A DNA stretch of 64,000 nt from CAWKEY01 sp963696315 (lineage in GTDB: Bacteria; Pseudomonadota; Gammaproteobacteria; Methylococcales; Methylomonadaceae), in the NCBI GenBank assembly GCA_963696315.1, contig CAVOJU010000007.1, positions 17,769 through 81,768 of the forward strand, in the 5' to 3' direction. Position 1 is the stretch's first letter, and each line of letters opens with the position of its first letter. Both the position numbers and the translations under genes were made by a program. Below, piece after piece: positions 1 through 6,913 of the stretch. Under the pieces are notes generated by a model. The model was given only the letters and a program-made list of their open reading frames with translations, did no database searches and was not told where the DNA came from.

Positions 1-740
1 CATCTGCACCGGACAAAGTGGAAGCGCAGTTATTTCCCAAATTGACCGCCGAAAAGAAGCTGGATAGTCTAGGTCAGCCATTCGCGCTCAGGGTCGACAA
101 ACAACTGGGCTGGTCTGATCTTGACCTGCCGCTTGTGATCGCAACAGGTTCAACCTTGCTCCTAGTCCTCGCTCTGCTGTTGCTTGTCCTGAATGGACAT
201 TTTCGCCGGGAAGAACAAAGGAAAAGGTCGGCAAATCGCTTGCTCCATATGGCGATGCACGATGCCTTGACTGGGCTCCCCAACAGAACGCTGCTGACCG
301 ATCGATTTAGTCAGGCCTGTTCCCGGGCACAGCGTCGGAACCTGACATTTTCGACTATGTTTCTCGATCTGAATGGCTTCAAGAAGGTAAACGACACCTA
401 TGGTCACGACGTTGGCGATCAATTGCTCAGGACCCTGGGCGGTTTACTCAAGGAATGCATCAGGAATGAGGATACTCTGAGCAGAATCAGCGGAGATGAG
501 TTCGTGATCCTACTGGAAGATACGTCTTACGCGAATGCGGAAAGAGTCGCGCGGGAAATTCAGACCAAGTTGGCGCAGCCGCGGCTTATCCGGGGCATTG
601 AGCTGACTATTGACATCAGCTTAGGAATTGCGGTTTATCCCGACGATGGCACGGAAATGGGCGAATTACTCAGGAAAGCGGATGCAAGAATGTATGCAGC
701 AAAAGAGCAAAGCAAAGGCCTACTGATGGAACGCACATAA
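1..740 (+). CDS. Diguanylate cyclase, 5' end outside window
   Basis: C-terminal part of a membrane-bound GGDEF protein that would make cyclic di-GMP from two GTP. The reading frame is open to the left edge, so the GTG at 18 is probably internal and the sensor part is missing. One membrane helix (about residues 38-60, counting from 18) is followed by a GGDEF domain. The active-site motif reads SGDEF (residues 158-162), a tolerated variant, and an RNED inhibitory I-site lies exactly five residues before it, so product feedback is likely. There is no EAL domain after it. A weak hairpin with a T-run follows the stop. The domain call is secure; the input signal is unknown. Confidence 0.9.
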   Translation, partial: SAPDKVEAQLFPKLTAEKKLDSLGQPFALRVDKQLGWSDLDLPLVIATGSTLLLVLALLLLVLNGHFRREEQRKRSANRLLHMAMHDALTGLPNRTLLTDRFSQACSRAQRRNLTFSTMFLDLNGFKKVNDTYGHDVGDQLLRTLGGLLKECIRNEDTLSRISGDEFVILLEDTSYANAERVAREIQTKLAQPRLIRGIELTIDISLGIAVYPDDGTEMGELLRKADARMYAAKEQSKGLLMERT

Positions 741-755
741 AGATCGACTTTATTT

Positions 756-778
756 TTGACCTTACTGGTCAATTTTTT
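756..778 (+). terminator. Possible Rho-independent terminator
   Basis: Six-base perfect stem (TTGACC / GGTCAA) with a five-base loop, followed by six T, 16 bases after the diguanylate cyclase stop. The stem is short and AT-rich, so strength is doubtful. Confidence 0.45.
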
Positions 779-1299
779 CGGGCTCCAAAAAAACTTGTCA
801 ATCGGCCATCTTCGATTCAGATGTGTGGTTCATATCTAATCTGACAGGTACTGGTGTTTATAAGGTTTATTGTTGGATTAGTGCCTCACCCCCAACGAAC
901 CAGGTAAAAGAAGTCAGATTTGAAGTACCGCATAGGTCAAAGGTTTTCACTTGCCTGTCCTTACACGCAAGACTGCCTGATGTAAGAGCACTCTGGGTAT
1001 TGGCAGGCTCAGATACCCCGTAACATTATGTTAGTGCAAAGTACTGACTGGTCTGATGACACTTCATTCTTTCAGCCCGGTGAGGTAAGTATTTCAGTCG
1101 TTATCATCGAAAATGCCTTTTTCCCGCCGGTTTCTAAACTGGGGGATGTGCTATACCGGCGAATTCTTTTCTGTCTAATCTTGGCATGGCTTAGATCTTG
1201 TGGAACACACTGTCAATTTAGTTTATCTTGAGAGTTTATCTTTTGTTCAGGGTTACATGTTAAAGTCTGCAGTTCTTACCTAACAACGAGGTTTACAAC
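779..1299. other. Intergenic region with no gene seen
   Basis: About 520 bases. Short open frames at 823-1023 and 1028-1231 lack a good ribosome binding site and look non-coding. The last 60 bases hold the leader of the Met/His-rich protein gene, with a weak purine stretch (ACGAGG) before its ATG. Confidence 0.5.
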
Positions 1300-1623
1300 A
1301 TGAAAAATCTATCGGGCTTATTTGCGGTATTAGCGTTATTGTCGTTTAACCAAATTTCATTTGCCGAAGAGCAAAAGTCTGCGCCAAAAGCAGAAATGAA
1401 AATGGATCAAGGTATGGGTGGGGGTCAAATGGATCCCGCTAAAATGAAGGAACATATGAAGATGGAGCAAGAGCACCAGCTGCAGATCCATGATTTATCA
1501 AATAAAATTCTGTCTGAAACAGACCCTAAGAAACAGCAGGAATTGAAAGATCAACAATTGAAACTGATGGAAGAGCATCATATGCACAAAATGAAAATGA
1601 TGATGAAACAACATAAAATGTAG
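1300..1623 (+). CDS. Secreted Met/His-rich small protein, possible metal binder
   Basis: 107 residues. The first ~22 form a clear signal peptide (charged start, hydrophobic core, cleavage probably after SFA), so it should be periplasmic. The mature part is highly charged, helical and very rich in Met and His: MKMDQGMGGGQM near the start, then KMKEHMKMEQEH, and a tail of alternating M, K and H. Such composition is common in copper- or silver-binding periplasmic proteins, and the window also holds CopA and CusCBA; a metal role is inference. Purines ACGAGG lie 10 bases before the ATG. It stands alone, with no operon partner. I do not recognise a named family. Confidence 0.7.
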   Translation: MKNLSGLFAVLALLSFNQISFAEEQKSAPKAEMKMDQGMGGGQMDPAKMKEHMKMEQEHQLQIHDLSNKILSETDPKKQQELKDQQLKLMEEHHMHKMKMMMKQHKM

Positions 1624-1683
1624 ATATAGCAGTAGGTTGTTGTCGTATTACGCGAGGTCAATATTTGGCTAATCCAATACGAC

Positions 1684-2058
1684 AACAAATTGATCGCGAG
1701 TAAAGCCCGCATCGCTTGGGAAGCGTTTCGACCTGATCTTATGCGGATGCACGAGAAGGAGCGGAAAAGCAAGGCTGGCGCCGAACCCATTGATGTTGTG
1801 CTGATGTTCAAGGCGCTGATACTCCCTTGTCGGACGACAAGATCGAATACCATATCCGGGGGCTGCAACTGGAACATCGGCTGCCCGACGCTAAGACCGT
1901 CTGGTTGTTTCGTGAGCGGCTCAAGGGTTTGAATTTGGTCGAGACCCTTTTTGCTCGTTTGCATGAATAATTGGCGGTCCAAGGGTATGTCGCACGCGCA
2001 GGCCAGATGATCGACGCAGCCTTAGTCGAAGTGCACCGGCAACGCAATACGCGCTAAG
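1684..2058 (+). pseudogene. Decayed IS5-family transposase
   Basis: Translated pieces in at least two frames match the N-terminal half of IS5-group transposases: IAWEAFRPDL, then RKSKAG...DVVLMFKAL, then LSDDKIEYHIR, LPDAKTVWLFRERL and an in-frame stop before MIDAALVEVHRQRN. A frameshift or small deletion lies near 1822 and a stop at about 1966. The catalytic C-terminal half is absent and no inverted repeats are recognisable. It is a dead remnant. Confidence 0.7.
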
Positions 2059-2106
2059 AGAACGCCCAGATAAAGACGGACCGAAGTCCCTAAAACCCGA
2101 AGCTTT

Positions 2107-2210
2107 GTTGAAGTCCTTTCGCGCTGACGGTCGGCCTACTGAAGTCATCAGCAATGATCGACTACAATACACCAACAAACCTTTCCAGGATTTCTATTCT
2201 AGGTTTAACT
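2107..2210 (+). pseudogene. Integrase-core (rve) transposase scrap
   Basis: One frame reads GRPTEVISNDRLQYTNKPFQ, close to the central block of integrase-core transposases of the IS3/IS481 type (VISDNGPQYxSxxFQ). The catalytic aspartate of the SDNG motif is changed to SNDR. It directly follows the IS5 scrap, so two unrelated elements decayed side by side. Only about 35 residues remain. Between here and 2459 I see no gene. Confidence 0.5.
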
Positions 2211-2459
2211 ATTCTCTGGTGCGATCTGCGCCAAATTTCCTCGGTTGATGATATATAACCAACGATGAACCGGGGTTGAAAGTGTCTCCCCATATTGGCG
2301 GCAAAGCCTTGCCGCCCTGTCCCGTCAATTTTCCGGCACTCGCCAATAGAGCCGCTAAAAACAATCATAGGCCACTGATTATTAATGTTTTATATAGACT
2401 GGCACAGTCCTCGCTTAGAACGTTGCAACAAACAAGTTTCAAGACACGAGGAAGTGGTC

Positions 2460-3347
2460 ATGGCTAAAAAATCAACAAATCTGGCGATCATCAGCAACAA
2501 CACCTTTGAAGCAACAAAAGCAGTCAATCTGCATCACTATGATATCAGCAGCGCCTTGCAAACCACGTTGGAATTTAATGAGCTCATTGCGATTTTCAGC
2601 GGCAAAATTCAAAGCATGATTCCCCACAGCGCTTTTATTTATAGCAACACCGAGTTTGGCCTGGAAATTAAAAACGGTGTTTTTTCGCGCCATTCTTGCA
2701 GTTATGCCCTTAAAGTCGAACAACAACAGCTCGGCGAATTAAAACTGATGCGTAACTATCGTTTTACCGATGCTGAAATCAAACTCTTGGAAACACTGCT
2801 GTGCTGCCTGATTTATCCGCTTAAAAACGCAACTTTGTTTAATCAGGCGTTAAAAATGGCCTATACCGATCCGTTGACGCAAGCCAAAAACCGGACTTCT
2901 TTTAACGATTCTATGCAACGTGAAATCAGCCTGGCGAGACGCAACAGCAAAAATCTGTCAATCATTTTTCTGGATATCGACCACTTTAAAGCCATTAATG
3001 ATAGCTATGGCCATGATTGCGGCGATATTACCCTGCGCTCCGTGGCGAAATGGATCAAGGAAAGCCTGCGCGACAGCGATCTGGTATTCCGCTTTGGCGG
3101 TGAGGAATTTGTGATCTTGTTGAGCCACACCGATCTTGCCGGTGCTGAATTATTGGCAGAACGCATACGCGCCTCCATCGCCCATCACATCCTGGCTTAC
3201 GGTATGGAAACCATTAAAGTCACGGTTAGTCTGGGCGTCAGTGCCTTACGCGGCAATGATACGCCGGAAGAGTTTGTCAAACGCGCCGATGATGCCATGT
3301 ACCAGGCCAAGAGAGCCGGTAGAAACAGGGTGGCAGTGGCGTCCTAG
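2460..3347 (+). CDS. Soluble diguanylate cyclase
   Basis: 295 residues. The ATG at 2460 is chosen because GAGGAAG sits five bases before it; the frame runs up to 2385 but without such a site. The first ~135 residues have no membrane helix and look like a GAF-type sensory fold. The GGDEF domain follows: TDPLTQAKNR marks its start, DIDHFKAIND the metal-binding loop, and GGEEF (residues 213-217) the active site. An RDSD inhibitory site lies five residues before GGEEF. It should make cyclic di-GMP and be subject to product inhibition. The ligand of the N-terminal part is unknown. The left end of an IS21-type element begins 50 bases after the stop. Confidence 0.9.
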   Translation: MAKKSTNLAIISNNTFEATKAVNLHHYDISSALQTTLEFNELIAIFSGKIQSMIPHSAFIYSNTEFGLEIKNGVFSRHSCSYALKVEQQQLGELKLMRNYRFTDAEIKLLETLLCCLIYPLKNATLFNQALKMAYTDPLTQAKNRTSFNDSMQREISLARRNSKNLSIIFLDIDHFKAINDSYGHDCGDITLRSVAKWIKESLRDSDLVFRFGGEEFVILLSHTDLAGAELLAERIRASIAHHILAYGMETIKVTVSLGVSALRGNDTPEEFVKRADDAMYQAKRAGRNRVAVAS

Positions 3348-3510
3348 CCAGTAAAAACATCTAGCCGCCTGACAATATCTGTTGCCTTATTTGGGTTTGC
3401 AAAACGGCGTGCAAAACTTTCCAGGGTCCTGGGGAAAAGAGCGTTGAAAAGTTTCCACCCCAGGTTGTTTAATAACCGGCTTTTTGCCGGAGAAACCTGG
3501 AGTGATAATA

Positions 3511-5028
3511 ATGGATGTAATTGCCGAAATCAGACGGCTACATTTTGTTGAGAACAAGACCGTCAGCGCGCTGGCGAAAACGTTTAAACTTTCCCGCCCG
3601 ACTATTCGTAAACATCTCAAGACGGTCGAAGAGCCCGTTTATACGAGCCGTAAAGATCAACCCCATCCCAAGTTGGGCGACTATCTCAATCAATTAGATG
3701 ACTGGCTGACAAAAGACGCCGGATTGCCTCGCAAACAAAGACGCACCGCCCAACGGCTATTCGAGTGTTTGCAGATTGAGGGCTATCGTGGTGGTTACAC
3801 GGCGGTGCAACGCCATGTGAAGGACTGGAAACGGACTCGAACTAGCAGCCCGACCATCAAGCAGGCGTTCGTACCATTAGCCTTTCCACCCGGTGAGACC
3901 TGTCAGTTCGACTGGAGTCATGAAACGGCGGTGATTGGCGGGGTAGAACAACTCGTCAAGGTTGCTCATTTTCGCCTGAGCTATAGCCGCCAAATGTTCG
4001 TCATCGCCTATCCGCGGGAAACCCAGGAAATGGTGTTGGATGCCCATAATCAAGCGTTCGCTTTCTTTGGCGGTGTACCCAAACGTATGGTCTATGACAA
4101 CCTCAAAACAGTGGTTGATGCCATCTTCGTGGGCAAGGAACGCCGGTTTAACCGGCGCTTTTTAACGCTGGCCAATCACTATTTATTCGAGCCGGTGGCC
4201 TGTACACCTGAGTCGGGTTGGGAAAAAGGCCAAGTGGAAAATCAGGTGGGTAATATTCGGGAATGGTTATTCACGCCGTTGCCTCACTGTGCTGACTTTG
4301 CCGAGCTTAATGCCTGGCTGACGAGGCGTTGCCAGGAACTAGCAGGGCGCCCCCATCCCGAACAAGCTTCACGTAGCAGCGCCGACTGCTTTTCTGAAGA
4401 GCAGTCTCTGTTGATGCCAATCAGGGCGGTCTTCGATGGCTACGTGGAATCGATGAGACGGGTCAGCTCATTGTGCTTGATCCGTATTGACCGTAATCGT
4501 TACAGCGTACCCGCGCAATGGGCCAATCGGGTGGTGTCGGTGCGGGTGACGGCGGATCATATTCGCATGGTGGCGGATGGCCAGGTCATTGCTGAACATG
4601 TCCGGCAGTTTGGTCGTGATCAGTTGATTTGTGATCCTTGGCATTATCTACCGGTATTGGAGAAAAAGCCGGGGGCATTGCGACATGGCGCGCCGTTTGT
4701 GGCGTGGGATTTACCGGTGGCGATCAAGGTGGTGCGTGATCGACTTCTCAAACAGGATAAAGGCGACCGGGCGTTTGTCGATCTGTTGCTGATGGCACGT
4801 GATTTAGGCGCAACCGGTCTGGATGCCTTGGAAGTGGCCTGTGATCTGACCTTGCAAACCGGTGTCATCAGCGCCGCCATCGTACTCAACGAAATGCGCC
4901 GTTTGACCGAAATCGCCCAGCCGAAAGCGCTGGTTGATACACCTGCATCAACACCGGTACTCACGCTAGAACCCATGGCCGATTGCAGCCGTTACGATAG
5001 TTTGCGGAGTGCGCGTCATGTCCATTGA
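3511..5028 (+). CDS. istA: IS21 transposase IstA
   Basis: 505 residues, normal for the family, and intact. The ATG at 3511 follows GGAG by eight bases; the frame extends slightly upstream with a TTG that is less likely. A helix-turn-helix lies near the N-terminus (VSALAKTFKLSRPTIRKHL). The DDE catalytic acids can be placed in CQFDWSHE, MVYDNLK and KGQVENQVG. IstA cuts and joins the IS ends. Its stop overlaps istB by 11 bases, which allows translational coupling. Confidence 0.95.
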   Translation: MDVIAEIRRLHFVENKTVSALAKTFKLSRPTIRKHLKTVEEPVYTSRKDQPHPKLGDYLNQLDDWLTKDAGLPRKQRRTAQRLFECLQIEGYRGGYTAVQRHVKDWKRTRTSSPTIKQAFVPLAFPPGETCQFDWSHETAVIGGVEQLVKVAHFRLSYSRQMFVIAYPRETQEMVLDAHNQAFAFFGGVPKRMVYDNLKTVVDAIFVGKERRFNRRFLTLANHYLFEPVACTPESGWEKGQVENQVGNIREWLFTPLPHCADFAELNAWLTRRCQELAGRPHPEQASRSSADCFSEEQSLLMPIRAVFDGYVESMRRVSSLCLIRIDRNRYSVPAQWANRVVSVRVTADHIRMVADGQVIAEHVRQFGRDQLICDPWHYLPVLEKKPGALRHGAPFVAWDLPVAIKVVRDRLLKQDKGDRAFVDLLLMARDLGATGLDALEVACDLTLQTGVISAAIVLNEMRRLTEIAQPKALVDTPASTPVLTLEPMADCSRYDSLRSARHVH

Positions 5029-5767
5029 TCGTGTCGCACAACTGAAAACACTGCATCTGTTCGGTATGGCGGCGGCCTGGCACGAATGGCAAACCGAATA
5101 CAGTTTTCAGCAAAAGCCGGTGATGCCGGAAGTCTGGTTGGATCGCCTGATCGAAGCGGAACAAGCGGACCGGCAAGCGCGCAGCTTGAATTACCAGCTC
5201 AAGGCCGCACGCTTTCACATGCATCGTGACTTGATGAGCTTTGATTGGCAAGAAACGCCGTTACAGCAGGCCCGAATCGAACAACTGTCAACCGCTGGTT
5301 TCATGGATCAGGCCTACAACCTCATTTTAGTCGGCGGCACCGGTACCGGAAAAACCCATTTGGCCACCGCCTTGGGGGTTGCTGCCATTCACCAAGGTAA
5401 ACGGCTGCGCTTCTACAACGCCGTCGATCTCGTCAACCAACTGGACAAAGAAAAACAACAAGGCAAAGCCGGCAATCTGGCCAAGCAACTGACAGCCATG
5501 GACGCTGTTATCATTGATGAACTCGGCTACTTGCCGTTCCCCACATCCGGGGGTGCCTTGCTGTTCCACCTGATCAGCCATCTGTATGAGAAAACCTCGT
5601 TGATTATCACCACCAATCTTAATTTCGGGGAATGGGTACAGGTTTTCGGCGACGCCAAGATGACTACGGCATTATTAGATCGAATCACCCATCACTGCGA
5701 TATTTTGGAAACTGGCAACGATTCTTATCGGTTTAAACAGCGAAAAAAGGCGGTAGAAAATCAATAA
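5018..5767 (+). CDS. istB: IS21 helper ATPase IstB
   Basis: 249 residues, intact, overlapping the end of istA. The start is the ATG at 5018; a GTG nine bases earlier is an alternative. The Walker A motif reads GGTGTGKTH, Walker B VIIDELGYL, with the DnaC-like AAA+ arrangement. In IS21 elements this ATPase loads on target DNA and activates IstA. The end of the element lies 74 bases beyond the stop. Confidence 0.95.
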   Translation: MSIDRVAQLKTLHLFGMAAAWHEWQTEYSFQQKPVMPEVWLDRLIEAEQADRQARSLNYQLKAARFHMHRDLMSFDWQETPLQQARIEQLSTAGFMDQAYNLILVGGTGTGKTHLATALGVAAIHQGKRLRFYNAVDLVNQLDKEKQQGKAGNLAKQLTAMDAVIIDELGYLPFPTSGGALLFHLISHLYEKTSLIITTNLNFGEWVQVFGDAKMTTALLDRITHHCDILETGNDSYRFKQRKKAVENQ

Positions 5768-5842
5768 CCCTACAAAATAACTAGAAACTTTTCGACGATC
5801 TTTCTTGGGAAATTATGGAAACTTTTCAAAGCCGTTTGACAG

Positions 5843-6307
5843 ATTCCACAAGGCTTATTAGCTCAACGTAAAGGCGAAACACTATTCACAATAGACGCCG
5901 CAGCTCGCAAGCGCATCGAACAAATCGCCATGCAAGCCGTCATTGATGCTGAAACACAATTGGGTCACAACGTTAAAGACGTTTCCCATGAAAAATGCGG
6001 CTGGGATATTACCTCGCAGCCGCCCACCACCAACGGAAAACTGGCCGCAGCACGGCATATTGAAGTCAAAGGCCGCGCCCAAGGTCAAACCACCATCACC
6101 GTCAGCCGTAACGAAATCATTTACGGCTTGAATCAAACCAATCAATTCATCCTCGCCATTGTTGTAGTTGATGGGGAAAGTCATCAAGGCCCGTATTACC
6201 TGCTTAACCCCTTCAACCAGGAACCGGATTTTGGCGTTGCCAGTATCAATTATGATCTGGAAGAATTATTGTCGCGGGCAACACTGCAAAACTTGCCATC
6301 CTTGTAA
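5843..6307 (+). pseudogene. C-terminal tail (DUF3883) of a defence helicase, truncated by IS21
   Basis: The open frame begins at the IS21 end and reads about 154 residues. It holds IPQGLL...RKGETLFTID, then KCGWDITS and HIEVKGRA, a signature of the DUF3883 domain at the end of large SNF2/DEAD helicases found beside DUF1156 methylases and DUF499 ATPases. The EVK core resembles a PD-(D/E)XK nuclease fold. The helicase motor, normally hundreds of residues, is absent: left of the IS lies an unrelated diguanylate cyclase. The remnant cannot be a working helicase; an internal ATG at 5930 could make a stand-alone domain but has no clear ribosome binding site. Confidence 0.8.
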
Positions 6308-6350
6308 ATTCATCTTACAGTAAGGAATCTTTACATGATTTGGGGGCGCT

Positions 6351-6581
6351 ATGTCACAACTCGCAAAAATTAGCAGCAAGGGTCAAGTCACAATACCCGC
6401 CGATGTGCGTAAGAAACTGCATCTTGAAACCGGCGATACCCTGGCGTGGGAAACTGAAGAGGATGGCCGCATTTGGGTGCGTCGCTTAGAGCCTTTAGAC
6501 CTTGATTATCTGGCTGCGGTTAGCGGCACATTGTCAGAGTGGAATAGTCCCGAAGATGACGAGGCCTATCGTGACTTATAA
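6351..6581 (+). CDS. AbrB/MazE-type antitoxin
   Basis: 76 residues. The N-terminal half is a SpoVT/AbrB swapped-hairpin DNA-binding domain (KISSKGQVTIPADVRKKL, DTLAWETEEDG). The acidic tail (WNSPEDDEAYRDL) is the sort that covers a MazF-type toxin. GGGGG lies four bases before the ATG. The toxin gene starts inside its 3' end with an 11-base overlap, the usual layout of a type II toxin-antitoxin operon. It should bind and neutralise the toxin and repress its own promoter. It sits between helicase and methylase of the broken defence operon. Confidence 0.9.
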   Translation: MSQLAKISSKGQVTIPADVRKKLHLETGDTLAWETEEDGRIWVRRLEPLDLDYLAAVSGTLSEWNSPEDDEAYRDL

Positions 6582-6909
6582 TCGTTACGATATTGTCAAG
6601 GTTCCCTTTCCTTTTACCGACCGGCAATCGACCAAGACCCGCCCCGCTTTAGTGTTATCCGACGCCAAAATGTTTAATTCACCCATTGGTCATAGCGTCA
6701 TGGCAATGATTACCACAGCTAAACATTCCGATTGGCCTCTGGATACATTAATTGAAAACTTAACTGCCGCCGGTTTACCTGCGCCATCCATTATTCGCTT
6801 AAAACTGTTCACGCTGGACAATCGCTTGATTTTAGCGAAATTAGGACAGCTTGCTTCGGCTGATCAAATTGCAGTTGAACAGCGTCTTAAATCGCTTTTT
6901 TGTTTGTAA
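6571..6909 (+). CDS. PemK/MazF-family toxin
   Basis: 112 residues from a GTG at 6571 that overlaps the antitoxin stop. The motif YDIVKVPFPFTD...TRPALVLS is the standard N-terminus of MazF/PemK endoribonucleases. The C-terminal part (PSIIRLKLFTLDNRLI..LGQL) also fits the family. It would cut mRNA when the antitoxin is lost. The frame is intact. The reading frame is open further up to 6502, but the overlap with the antitoxin and the family's usual length favour the GTG. The methylase gene starts five bases after the stop. Confidence 0.88.
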   Translation: MTYNRYDIVKVPFPFTDRQSTKTRPALVLSDAKMFNSPIGHSVMAMITTAKHSDWPLDTLIENLTAAGLPAPSIIRLKLFTLDNRLILAKLGQLASADQIAVEQRLKSLFCL

Positions 6910-6913
6910 CTTA

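Larger units (their letters stand above)
3398..5841 (+). mobile_element. IS21-family insertion sequence, complete, 2.44 kb
   Basis: The element starts TGCAAAACGGC (3398) and ends GCCGTTTGACA (5841), giving the TG...CA ends usual for IS21. The two ends align as imperfect inverted repeats over about 60 bases, with repeated transposase-binding-like units; the inner unit TTGAAAAGTTTCCA (3443 region) is matched perfectly by its complement near 5819. It carries intact istA and istB. No target duplication is visible: the left flank ends TTGGGTT and the right begins GATTCCA. The right flank is the tail of a helicase gene whose front is missing on the left side, so insertion was accompanied or followed by a deletion or recombination. 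Confidence 0.9.

Noticed and set aside
823..1231. Two small plus-strand frames between the cyclase and the Met/His-rich gene
   Set aside because: No ribosome binding site, no family resemblance, irregular composition.
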